Shown: piece by piece, positions 1-11,091 of the stretch | Layout: each line of letters opens with the position of its first letter | Position numbering within the stretch: position 1 is the stretch's first letter | NCBI GenBank assembly: GCA_001579985.1 | Contig: LRSR01009298.1 | Location: 1-28,115, forward strand | Origin: Hypsibius dujardini | Taxonomy: Eukaryota; Tardigrada; Eutardigrada; Parachela; Hypsibiidae | DNA length: 28,115 nucleotides | Direction: 5' to 3' | Translations under genes and position numbers: made by a program | Notes under the pieces: model-generated | Told to the model about the DNA's origin: nothing | The model's database searches: none | Seen by the model: only the letters and a program-made list of their open reading frames with translations

Positions 1-2128
1 AGCTGACTGACTTTGCCTGCTTGATCCATTTCCAGTGGCTATCCGTGTACTTTTCCCGACGGAGCTAGTCCCTTTAATCTCTTCATCAGGACTCTTTATG
101 CAGATTAGAAAGGGAAAAATTTTCTTTAGTGCATCTCGATATTTGGGATGGGAGATGGCATAAACTGCAAAGAAAAGAAGTTCGATCAGCCTTGGAGATA
201 AAATTGCGTGAGGCAAGTGTGAAATGTCTTGCTATACCTAGCGGGTTATAGACCGCTGCAGTCTTGGCGCAGAGAGCTGGAAGTTGGGAGAGGATTGGAG
301 ATAGCCAGGCGTGTCCAGAGCCAATCCCCATTAAGGCAACCATAGCATAAGGTCTGAACGATAATGACATTTTAGGGTTGGTTTGCTTAAAAGTACAGTG
401 TGCTGTATAGGAGACGTCCACTTACGTCCAGGCTGCAGTCCAACAAATGGTGATTGTGCAGGCTATTTTCGCTGTCTGTATTTCTTTCTTCTTCTTAGCC
501 AGCTCGTCGTTCTGTTTCTGAGCGGCGCCTTTGCCTTTCATTTTAGAAGCGGCTTTTTTGAACTTTTTAGAGTGGGCGTAAACTTCATAGACGATGAGCA
601 AATAGGAAATTATGATTATGCTGAGAGGGGCAACGTAGGCTCCAATGAACATTGTGAAAATGAAAATTCGGCTCTCGGAGGATGGATCTAAATAATCGAA
701 GCTGCAGGTTGTCAAGAAACCCTCCAACACCTGCAACGAGGCCCTTGTCATCTATGCATTACGTAAATACCCATACTACATAATGAAAATTTAGGAAATA
801 TAGTTTGATTTTTGATAGGAGACTCACGTAATTACTGACTCCACAAAGCGGCGGTGCGGCCCAACCAAGGCTGAAAATAAACAGGAATACTCTAAAATTT
901 TATTGAAAATGAAATATCGTTTAGCTTCGTTCTGTTTGGTCATGTTTACAGTGATCCTCGGGAAGCTGAATCGGTTAGAAATAGCTACCTGTAAAGCCAG
1001 ACAAATGCTATTGCAAATTTGGCCCGCTCTCGAGTCATTGTACTCCTCATCAGCAGGAACGGCTTGCTGTAAAAATGTTAGTCTATTTATTTATTAATCA
1101 TCACGAGAACTTGCCATTGTTGTCCATACGGCCATTATTACCATATCACGAGGTATCTGTCAACGGCGATCGCTACGAGAACCCAACAATTGTTAAATAT
1201 GTGTTAGATTATAACGATATTTCAGTGCCTTACCCGCAATTGTTATAATCGATACGGTTCCAAACAATGCCCCACAGAATCCATAAAAACGGCAAGCTAT
1301 AACAATAGTAAGCTGTGAAGAGTACAGTGATAATGCGCACGCTCCCTCCACAACAGTTACGAGTATTTGCCAAATGTCCAGAGACTCTTTAGTTTATGTC
1401 CTTTTGTACTCGCAAGCAATTTTCTTCATCATAATTGATAAGTTATCTTTATCGATGCAATTGTTCAAGACTGCATGGATCAAATAGAGGTGGACGTGAA
1501 AAGAGTAACTTGCCATGACCTTTTGCGAGAACATTGCCCGCGTTATTATTATAGCATACCCTCTCGACCAAATATCCATTTTTCTTGTAGACTGCTGAGG
1601 AAATACATTGGACACTGTAAATATAATTGATTTATTGACATCATATCACTTAACCGAGTGTACGTATACATACCATTGTGATCATCATGGCAAAGTCGCT
1701 GCATAAATAAATAACACCAATCTTCATGTCAGGACGGTATTACTAGTAAATACTGTTAGACACCCGAGCTTACTGTACCTTATCGCTAGATTCACTATCA
1801 AGGCATTCGATGGATTCCGTAATCCACGGGTCCTGAAGGTAGCAGGTGCACAAGAATTAAAACACACATATATGTTCAATAACAATGACTAGCATGGTGT
1901 ATAAGCTTACGAGCAAAAAATGTAGATGACTGCTGCATTGCCGCTGATGGAGATGACTCCCAGGATCAGAATGATGACCGCCAAAGTGAGATGCCATACG
2001 TAACTAGGCTGAGGGAAAGTGTACCAGTGCAATGGGATGAGATCTTTCATCTCTGGGGCAAAGATGATATTGTAGGTGGAGGTCTCTTCCGGGTACGAAT
2101 CTTCGTACAATTCGCCAGACATTTTCAA
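1..2128 (-). CDS. r-type (Gq-coupled, rhabdomeric) opsin, 3' end cut by window edge
   Basis: Light-sensing seven-transmembrane receptor of photoreceptor membranes that binds retinal by a Schiff base. Exons (read on minus): 2128-1911, 1832-1779, 1698-1674, 1614-1560, 1296-1234, 1172-1142, 1066-989, 870-828, 730-426, 353-238, 164-1; all phases agree. About 384 codons are present with no stop, so only the tip of the tail is missing. Seen: LRNPSN after TM1; Tyr122 at the r-opsin counterion-related site; disulfide pair Cys119/Cys198; Glu192 as the likely ECL2 counterion; DRY at 143-145; retinal Lys321 in AKTAAVYNP; NPLVY; and HPKYR after TM7, the Gq-opsin hallmark. The third intracellular loop is Lys-rich (about 235-265). 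The tail is Ser/Thr-rich, as expected for arrestin regulation. Start: Met at 2128; a second Met at 2122 is possible. Likely a visual or arthropod-type r-opsin; the subclass (colour class, arthropsin) is not settled. Confidence 0.95.
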
Positions 2129-3357
2129 CAGTAGAAAAACTTGAACAAGTTTGTTGATTCCCTCACTCCGACATACCAGAAAGTTACCCTGGCAAAATAC
2201 AGTAACATAACATAAAATTAAAACGTGAAATTATAAGGCGCTTTCTATCAATTGTGTTATAAGATCTCGCTAATAGTGGTTTCTGATGACTACTGGACAG
2301 AATATCTATAGAGAGGAGATTGGTAAAATCGCAATCAAACGATGAGTACACTGGTTGGCAGAATAATTAGAACGTTATGCTCTCTTCGTTGCCATCCCGT
2401 GACTCGCCGTCTGATGGCGAATAAAACCTCAACACACGCATTTTATTGCTTCCCAATGCTTCAGATTTCAGAATACCCTGACAATAGTAATGAGGCTAAT
2501 ACTGGTTACTGGGAGTATACGTGGACGTACCTTTATCACACAGCTAGTAGTGGCGTGGTTCAGCCCAAACCGCCAGAATCCACTATGTGTGATATTGAGA
2601 TCAGCATCTATTAATCCTCCTTTTGCACCACCTTTCGGCAAAAGTTAAGTGTAAGGTGTAAAAATGTTGAGACCTGCCAAACCATGCAACTAAAAATCAA
2701 AATTAATTCGTCTGCATTTCCTCAGAGTCGCAGTCTTACCAACCATCTTAAGAAATGGGACTGCTCGTCATCAACAGTGCTGATGTAAGTGTACTTATAT
2801 TCCAAAAATTTGGGCACGTTCACCAAAGAAGGCACGTTCTTGAACTATTCAATATTATTTATTAAATCCTCCAGACGAATGCACAGGCTTTCAAGTTTTA
2901 TATCATCCCTCTCTGAAATCATTGGAAATTGTTCATGTGCGATTAGATGATGAGTGATGATTGATATTGGAATCAGTGGAGCAGGTACACTTGCCCGTGT
3001 CCTTCTAGCTGTAAGACTTTGTTACAAGTTATATGGGCTAAGACATTCATCACCAGCGGTCGAAAGCGGTCCTTTGTAAACCCCTGAAAAGCAAGGTGAC
3101 CGGAAGAGTGAACGGTGACGCCGCCAACAGCGCGTTTTAAGCAGAGTCACAGCGTGTCACGTGTGGTGACTGGTGATTTGGTGGACTCGCAAAACATTGG
3201 TTTGTTGATTGTTTTCTTGTCATAATAATACAGTACTAGTACTCGTGCGTTCGTTCTAGACTAGTACAGTACATTATTATTATTGTAGACCTGATGTCGA
3301 GATGTCGTAGATGTATCTGGCCGGAATGTAACTTTCTTTGCCTGTGGACGAAGAGAC
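2129..3357. promoter_or_regulatory. Intergenic region between divergent opsin and UPF2 genes
   Basis: The two flanking genes point away from each other, so this 1.2-kb stretch must hold both 5' ends and promoters. No exon with recognisable protein similarity is visible; a 90-codon open frame at 2342-2614 (+) looks random. A CACGTG E-box-like hexamer sits at about 3156-3161. An imperfect inverted repeat built on tactagtac words lies at 3222-3283, about 75 bp before the UPF2 start codon. Which bases initiate transcription cannot be read from sequence alone. Confidence 0.5.
3222..3283. repeat. Imperfect inverted repeat upstream of UPF2
   Basis: Left arm 3222-3242 (ataataatacag then tactagtac) pairs with right arm 3261-3283 (ctagtacagtac then attattat) around an 18-base loop. 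Arms match over about 17 of 20 positions. It probably lies in the UPF2 5' leader or core promoter. No function is known to me. Confidence 0.5.
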
Positions 3358-6300
3358 ATGGCAAACATTCAGACGGCCCTAGTCTCTACAGATGACGCGG
3401 AAGAGCGCAAGAAAATGGACGAGTATGAGGAATCGCTTAAGTCTTTGGCTGAAACGAGAGCAAGACAACGCAAACTCAACTTGAGTGTGCAATATCCTGA
3501 GGAGGACTTTTATTCCACCCTTGATTCCAAACTCAAATCCTGCACAGGATACATCAAGAAACTCAAAATTCTCACAGAATCACAGCGGGATATTTTGGAC
3601 AAGGACTTTCAGGGTGAGTGCCACGCGTAAAACAAGCCGGAGCAGACCACCATGTTACATAATGCAAATCAATTGATCAATACTAAACCACATATGGAAT
3701 TCCACTCTGCATAATCGACCAATCAAGTCGCCAAGCCTCACAGTCGATTAGTGAATTCAAATTTTTTTTCTGATTGATTTAATAATCGTAAAGTAGGAGC
3801 GTATACGCACAATAATGCCACATTGAAAGGCATAAAAAAGCAACAACAAAAATCTAAGCTAATTTTAACTTTTAAAACAGAAAATATTTCATTCAACCCA
3901 CGTGCATGTGAATGAGTACCGAACACACAACACGCATTCCCTCTCTGAATCTCAACACTAATCCGCTGTCTCAAATACTCAGTGATCTCTTTTCCCCGTT
4001 TGCTGTTCCACCCGTTTGGCAATGTCGGTGATTGAAACTAGCGGTTGATTGACTGAATCGTAGCTACAGTTCTGATTTGTTCAGTGTTCACAGGCTTGAC
4101 GATACCTCTTTTATTCTTGGCAGGTCTTAACTTGACGCGGTACGTTTCGGAAGCAACACAAGCCCTTGCGGAGGCCAAGCTCAAGTTGTCTGACGTGCCG
4201 ATCGCCTTGGAAGTATGCACGCTCTTCCACCGTCGCTACCCGGACTTTGCTTCCGCTATGATGGAATCCTGGAGGAAGGTATTGCCGCTTCACAAGGGCG
4301 ATATCGTCTCTAATCCCTCCAAGCTACGTGTCGACTTGAGACTTCTGCCTGAACAAGTAATGACCTCTATACACGCTTTCTATTTTCGTAGTACCAGTAG
4401 TATGGCTTGACATCACCAATAACATGTTCTGTCAGCTGGACACAAACGTTATGGATTTGGTCAGCGTGAACTTTGGCCGTGACGATTTCGGTCTTTTCTA
4501 CCTTACAGATAGCAATGGGTCTTCTTCCAACCAAGCCATCCGTGCAGTTGCTGTGCAGTCTACTCCAGGTCTTGCTAGAATCCGATAAGGAGGACAGAGC
4601 TCTCATGCCTCTTCTCACTGGTTTCGCAAAGGCTTATGGATTCGAATTCATGGGTATGTGCAATGTCGATGTCGATTTAGCATGCCTGGCAGGCAGGCAA
4701 GCAAGCAGTCAGACAGACAGGCGAATTCAACATGGTAGCCAGGACATGAATTTGATGAAGGTGTTTTCTGACTTTTATAGGAATTCATCCGAAGAAGCTT
4801 CGCATGTTAGTGAACGAATATCCGGGGACATTTGATTTCTCATCGGTCAATCTCTTCTCTGCCGATTTTCAAAACAGTATGCGCAATATTTTCGTGAAGT
4901 ACTATGCAAGTGTCACTAAACAGCTTGAGTCGGAGAATCAACGCCTGCGGGACCTTGAAAAAGCCCATCGACGTCTTTTGGACAGCCGGGGCGACGTGCC
5001 ACAGGAAAAAGTGGATAAATACGAAATCCACGTGGCGGCCTTCAACAAGCTCAAGACTGCCGTCCTGAGTTTGGCCGACTATCTCGATCAGGAGATGCCG
5101 GAACTGGCGCCGAAAGAAGAAGTGGATGACAATAAAACTACCATCGAACTGCTTACTGTCGAATTCGGTTCGTTAACCGTTTTTTTGTATTTTAATTTGA
5201 CCGTTGCAGTAAATATTGAATCGATTGCAGGTGATCGAGCTGGTCTAGCACCCATCTGGAACGATGAGGATGAACGTGACTTTTATGAAATTCTGCCTGA
5301 CCTCAAAGCGACAATGCCGAGCATGGCCTACAAGGATAGCTTGAAAGATGTGGAAACTTCAGCCACTGCTTCGATTAGCGAGGATGCATTGTCGATCCTG
5401 GATGCGGCTATTGAAGCGGACTCTGCCCAACTGTTGTTGGCAGGCACGGCCACGAATTTGGATGAGCCCAGCGAGCCATCCTCCGCCAATCTGGTGTCCC
5501 CTTCAAGACCAGAGGAAACTGCATCCGATCAAACTTTAATCAAGCGTACTGCTGGTAGGATTAGCACACTACAAAATGTAGACTCGATTAATGCCACTTG
5601 AGCGCGCACTGTAAGATGTTTGTAATTCTGCGTTTTTTGGATTCACTAGAATCTGGACATGTGACCAGAGTGACCACAGCTGCTACACCTGTGAAGAAGA
5701 GCATTACTCAACAAAAACGCCCCTATATTAAGAATTCCAAGAGCAAAGGCTTAGCCGATCTTCTTGATACGGTTTGGGAAGGCGATGAATGTGATGGGGA
5801 AGATGAACCGGCAGTTCTCGTTGACGACGAACAGGACACTTCCACCAGTGCACTTCTTCGCCAGATTCTGGATACTTTTATCCTTGGCCTTTCCAAGGTC
5901 ACTTCTAAGGAAGGAGCCGATAAGGTATGTGGTCATGATGTTTTTAATGGGTTTCCATAGCCTGAATGAGTAAGAGATACCTGCAATTTCCAGATGGCCA
6001 TTGACTTTTGCACCAATCTCAATCGGAGACACTATCGGAAGAAACTAGTGCAAGCTTTGTACAACGTGCCGCGCACTCGGGCCGACCTCCTTCCTCTTTA
6101 CAGCCGCATTGTGGCTGTTCTCAATCCGGTGATGCCCGACGTCGGCGGAGACTTGTGTGAGGCCTTGCGGCGACAGTTCCGGTGGCTGGTGCGCCGACAA
6201 GATCCACTTCGTCTCGAATCCAAAATCCGGAACGTTCGTTTCATGGCGGAACTGACAAAGTTTGGAATTTTCTCTAAAGCCGAGTGCCTGCTGTGCTTGA

Positions 6301-8649
6301 AAATCCTCCTCAACAACTTCAAGCATCATGCCGTTGAGATGGTCTGCTGCCTGTTGGAGTCGGGAGGACGATTCCTCTACTGGTCGCCGGATTCGCACTC
6401 TAGAATGAAGATTTTGCTGGAGGAACTGCTTCGACGGAAGTCTCTTCGACTGTTTGATGCTCGGATGGATTCCATGATTGAGAATGCTTATTTTTCTTGC
6501 TCTACACCCGAAACTGCCGCCAGTAGAACGGGCCAGAATATGGTTCGTACGGCTCAGAGCTAAATACCCAGCCATTTTTATACTAATTAAATAACTTGCT
6601 TTCCCTTTTACAGACTATCAAAATTCGGACGCCGATGCAAATGTTTATTCGGAAGATTTTCCTGGACGATCTCAATCGGACGGATCCATCCGATGTAACG
6701 TGTCTGACGTCCCTCATCCGTCGGCTGCCATGGGATGATCCGGAGGTGTTTGAGTACGGTCTGAAATATTTGTCTTCCGCGTGGAGGATTAATTACGCCA
6801 GCATTTCCGCTCTCGCCAATGTTCTGGCTGGCCTGGCTAATTATCAAGACGACCTGGCTGTGCGGGTGGTGGACAATGTTCTTGATGACATACGGGTCCA
6901 GGTGGGTCAATGTGGATCAATATGGCCGAGCATTCGTTTGAAGGCAGTTTCCTTTACAGCTGGAATTGAATAATTCCAAGTTCAACCAGCGCAGATTAGC
7001 GATGGTTCGCTATTTGGGGGAGATGTACAATGTGAGTCTTTCGATGGCATGTGTGGTGAAAAGAGCCTGGAGCACTTTGCAGTGAATTGAAATGTTTGTT
7101 GCAGTATCGCATTGTGGATTCGAGTGTCATCTTCAACACCCTTTTCAGCCTGATTCTTTTTGGATGGATAGCAGACGTGCCGACGATGCTGGATCCGCCG
7201 TCACATTTGTTACGTATCCGGTTAGTCTGCGCCCTGCTCAACACTTGCGGCGAATACTTCAGTCATGGGACGGCACGCCGGAGATTGGACAGGTGAGAGT
7301 TGGTGAGAGCTTAAGTTAATTGCCATATTTAATATATTATTTTCCACCCTAATTATGTATTTAGATATCTCTCTCATGTACTGTGTCTATACGATTGTTT
7401 TAGCGGGTACAGGGATCATAATATTATTAACAGTTTTTCATTTCCCGTTCCAGCTTTCTGGCCCTCTTTCGGCGGTACTTTTGGATGAAACGAGAAAATG
7501 TCGTATGGAGTGACCACTGTCCCTTTCCCATGACCATCGTTCATCTGGTGGTAAGTATTTTTCTGATATGGAGATCACCTCATATTTGAAAGATTAGGAC
7601 TGTGAAACTATTTCAGGAAGATACAATGGGGAAACTGCGTCGTGATTTCTCGCTCTTGAAGAACCTCGAGGAGGCCGAAGCTGCTTTGAAGAAAATTAAT
7701 GATAAGATGCTGGTAATAAGGATCTGATCGATCTGATTGATCTGATCGGTTCACCCTGATGAGTGACTTGACGAACCTAAATTGATCTGTAGGAAAAGGT
7801 GAATATGGATTCTTTCAACGCTGCTTTGAAGAAGGAAGAAGAGTCAGCGGATACTGGGGACAACACTTCCGAGAGCAGCAGTCTCTCCGGCAGCCTCCTT
7901 GACCTGTCGCTGCTCGATAACGAACAAGCAGTGACGGATGACATTCGATCTAAACCTGAAATCAATTCCGATGACCTGGACTTTATGGCCACTTTAGAGA
8001 AGCTGACTTCTGAGAGTTATCAGGTAATAATAGTTTTACATTTTCGATCCGCGATTTCAATTAACTATTTTTATTTATCCAGACGCAAGCACAAGCCAAA
8101 GTACCGCAATTCAAAACAGCTATTCCATCGATCGTAAAAGAACAGCTTCAGAATCCTGTTCACCCGCGCGAAAGCAACGATTCCACCGTGCGAGTGGGTC
8201 TCATGACCAAAAAAGGCCAGAAGCAACATGTGAGTATGATCTAGTCCCGGCTGCAGTTTAGCGTCATTAATGGATTCTTTGCTTCTTACAGTTGATTAAG
8301 TTCATGGACTTACCAGAAGACACAGAGTACGTTTCGCACTGGAAAGCTACGGAAGAGACCGAGAAGCGAGAGAGGAGCGAGATGATGCGCTTAACACTCA
8401 ACATGAGCCACAGACAGGAACGTGAAGAATTCGAAGGTACGTCATATAGAGGACGGACGGCAAGGCAAAGCAGCTCACGATTGAGCTACTTTTCCCGCGT
8501 TTGCAGATCTCGTTAGTACCTCGACAAGGTCACTCCCTGCCCCTCGACAAGAAGCAATGAGATTTGGTGGCCCTCCCAAGTCCAACAAACTGCCGCCTAA
8601 CCGAAATGGCGATGGCCCAGTGAAAGGAACGGCAGTCCATAGGTTGTAG
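3358..8649 (+). CDS. UPF2: UPF2, regulator of nonsense transcripts 2
   Basis: Cytoplasmic scaffold of nonsense-mediated mRNA decay, bridging UPF1 and the exon-junction-bound UPF3. Exons: 3358-3613, 4124-4356, 4509-4653, 4781-5167, 5231-5554, 5650-5924, 5994-6542, 6614-6901, 6960-7031, 7105-7292, 7454-7550, 7617-7712, 7793-8023, 8083-8229, 8292-8436, 8507-8649; phases agree and give 1191 aa (human about 1272). Three MIF4G repeats are visible: about 60-330 (LNLTRYVSEATQALAEAKLK), 455-690 (YRKKLVQALYNVPR; VRFMAELTKFGIF; SGGRFLYWSP) and 725-940 (FNQRRLAMVRYLGEMYN; LDPPSHLLRIRLVCALLNTC). An acidic Ser-rich linker (about 985-1030) precedes the UPF1-binding tail (1085-1145: LMTKKGQKQH, LTLNMSHRQEREE). 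The N-terminal extension of the human protein is mostly absent. The 63-bp intron 5168-5230 has no stop in frame. ATG at 3358 is followed at once by conserved-type coiled sequence. Identification is firm. Confidence 0.97.
5168..5230 (+). other. Short stop-free intron of UPF2 (63 bp)
   Basis: The donor is gttcgt and the acceptor is gattgcag. The length is a multiple of three and translation reads straight through, so a retained form would add 21 residues (rich in Val, Leu, Phe) between MIF4G repeats 1 and 2. The inserted stretch is T-rich and hydrophobic, unlike the acidic linker on either side, which favours an intron. Confidence 0.6.
7724..7750 (+). repeat. Short gatctgat tandem repeat in UPF2 intron 12
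   Basis: The octamer-like unit gatctgat recurs about three times with single-base variation inside the intron 7713-7792. It is probably a minor simple repeat. Confidence 0.5.
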
Positions 8650-8840
8650 TTTTCAAGATTACCTTCCCCTATTTAGAAATTTGATGGTCTTCCCTCGCTG
8701 TTTGGATAAGATTCAAATGTTTTTGTAATCAAGAGTACTACAGGCTCCATTAAAAACAAACGGGTAGTCTTGGCGGCGCATGAATGAAAAATCTGTCAAT
8801 TCAGACAGCCTTCATGGAATGAATCATGGCTGCTGAAAGT
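8650..8840. terminator. Convergent 3' ends of UPF2 and ODR4, with ATTAAA poly(A) signal at 8749
   Basis: Only 191 bp separate the two facing stop codons, so the 3' UTRs are short or overlap. ATTAAA at 8749-8754 on the plus strand, 100 bp after the UPF2 stop, is the likely polyadenylation signal for UPF2. I see no canonical AATAAA on the minus strand here for ODR4. Confidence 0.5.
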
Positions 8841-10963
8841 TCAGAGTTCTTTTGATGGCACTTGAGTGAGCGGTGGTCTGCAATTCATCAGGTACACTTG
8901 ATAGAGGGCGAAAGTGATCCCAAAAATGAGAGCCAGCACGATGGCAGAGGTCTGCAATGGGCCTACGGGGAAAATGCATACGTCACAGTATTACGACGTC
9001 CTTTCTCCGTGGAATGAAACAAATGGCGCATACTTCGAGCAACTGGTCCATCCAACTTGGAGGCCAAGGTACCAGGACCAGTCGACGTAGATTCCTCGTA
9101 TGCAGAATCCATTTCTATTTCACCGCTGTGGGTTGACACCGACTCCAAAGCACTAAACAAACATAAACACACATACTGTACAAACAGCGTTGAAAGGCTA
9201 TAAAATAGTGTAAAACAGAACCTGTCAACTTCTCGTTGATTAGGAGTTTGCTCAATAGCAGTCAGAAGTGCGGCAGTAGTCAATGTATCCTCCATGTCCA
9301 GAAGACCAACAAACACTTCCAATGAATCCCGCACCGGTTCAGTTTCGTGGAGGTAATTGGAAAAGGTTATGCCATCCGTTCCCAAGGGAGCTAGAATTCT
9401 TCTGGCTAACTCGTGGACCACATCGAACTCTTAAAACAGATAAAAAGTGCATTTAACATTTAGTAAAAACACCAAAAACACTTAACGCTCACTAGTATAG
9501 TACTCGTACCCTGTTCATCCGTATCGGTCACCAGAATGTCCTCACAGTGCAACTACCAAGCAATATTCTACCCATATAAGTTGAACCTAACAACGCTGAT
9601 GAAACAAAAAAAGACTTACGTCCATTCTAGTGTTCATCGATCGCAACAGGTCGTCTTTAAGTGCCTTAACAAGCAAAAAGAAGCACGAATCGATTAAGGA
9701 GAAACTGGACTGCCGCTGCTCTCATCATAATTACCTGAACCGCAAATCCAACAGACGATTTTCCGTGAAGGACAGCTCTGCCCACCACATCGGCATTGAA
9801 GGCCATCCTGCCCGATTGTTTCAACCGAGTGGCCTCAATGAGTTCGTTGAAGCCTTCATCTGGTGACATAGACTCGAGTGGTGTGAGAAAGGCCACGGTG
9901 ATTACGCCCTCTCTGGAAACGGGAAGCGGTCTTTCGCTGTCGAGCAGTTGACCGCCGATGAGGGGAATGCTCTTGCGGACTAAGTCTCCATAACTTGACA
10001 GCACCTTCTGCAGGAGTCCCTCGACATGTCGATTCTTCAGGTCGGTCGGCTTTTCCAGATCCACCCGAAACCGAGTACGTAGTTCCAACCATTCGAGCTG
10101 CTGGAAGATTACGGGAATGGGCTTGATAATGGCCTTACAATCAGCGGCATCCATACTGAGGGACGTCACACTGTTCAAACGAGATGTCAATTCGCTTAAA
10201 ATAACCAAAAGGAGAGCTGTCTAGATGAGATAGTTACATGGAACAGCTGCGAGGCTCAAACGCAAGAAGAACTTTCTCGTCACTCTCTGAGTTTAGAAAG
10301 AGATTCGGGCAGTCCTTCTTTAACGCAGCAGAAATCTCACTCATAAGCTCCTTTAATCGAGGCCGTGCAGTCTTGGGCACTTCCGTGGCAGATGTAAAGA
10401 AAATGCCCAGCACATTGAGACCACCAGGAAGTAGTCGTTGGACCTGTAATCAACGATAACCTGCAGCGCTGACATCTCAATCCAGCAATCAATCGATTAA
10501 TCTAGCCCTGAAAGTTTTTATCCATTTTATTCCATACCTCAACTGCCAATGGCGTTAATTTAGCATTGGAAATATCTTTGGCTTCAGCGACGGGGCAAAA
10601 AAAACGTTCTCGTGCGAAACGCCAGACAGGAGGATCGCCAAAGACCTCCTCATCAGATCCTGATGCGGAATCTGGCTGTGGTTTTTGTGAAATAATGAAG
10701 AAAGAAATGTCATCATCAGTAGGCTTTTCCTTCTCCTCCACTGGCGTCTTTGTTGCGCGGACCAAGTGACTGACGAGGAAGCGTTGACCATCAAGCTACA
10801 GACAAGTATTCGTTGCAACTAAATTGATCTTATACATTAACATTCCCTTACTTACCTGTCCTACAATCAGACCGCAGGATCCCTTGGCTGAAGAGCAAAT
10901 CGCCTTAATCTTATCTCGAAGGCGCTCCTCAATCACAACCTGAGCTTTCGTTGTAGGTGGCAT
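8841..10963 (-). CDS. ODR4: ODR4 homologue, tail-anchored GPCR biogenesis factor
   Basis: In C. elegans, ODR-4 works with ODR-8/UFSP2 at the ER to mature chemosensory GPCRs and send them to cilia; the human homologue is C1orf27/ODR4. Exons on minus: 10963-10856, 10795-10538, 10443-10238, 10194-9735, 9664-9620, 9552-9510, 9429-9222, 9152-9034, 8962-8841; phases agree and give 522 aa (human about 454). Family signatures seen: N-terminal GLIVGQ (about 31-36), RLLPGGLNVLGIFF at about 123-136, a central LTPLE block, and EFDVVHELARRILAPLG matching the C-terminal EFHVLPYRVFVPLPG region. A single hydrophobic helix at about 488-506 (IVLALIFGITFALYQVYL) is the tail anchor. For the last intron I chose 8963-9033 (71 bp); a 35-bp alternative (8952-8986) also keeps frame but would be abnormally short for this genome. 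A transposon now sits 129 bp upstream of the start codon. Confidence 0.92.
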
Positions 10964-11084
10964 CTTCAATTAGATTCCACGCAACTCTCGACCGATGAGA
11001 AAGACAAGAATGAAAGTACAAGAATCAGTATGCAGCGGTGTAGCGCACTGAAAAGTGACAACCAGCTGTTTCTCCTTTCGTTAA

Positions 11085-11091
11085 GTGCATG
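11085..11091. repeat. Target-site duplication, left copy (GTGCATG)
   Basis: Seven bases directly outside the left terminal inverted repeat. They are identical to 12460-12466 directly outside the right one, as expected after cut-and-paste insertion. Confidence 0.8.

Noticed and set aside
2342-2614. 90-codon open frame between opsin and UPF2
   Set aside because: No domain, no conserved-looking motif and no splice continuation; expected by chance at this length.
6045-6575. 176-codon minus-strand frame
   Set aside because: Antisense shadow of the long UPF2 exon 5994-6542, which encodes a clear MIF4G repeat.
8952-8986. A 35-bp intron before the last ODR4 exon
   Set aside because: It keeps frame, but the overlapping choice 8963-9033 (71 bp, donor gtatgc, pyrimidine-rich acceptor ending ccccgtag) also keeps frame and matches intron sizes elsewhere in the window.
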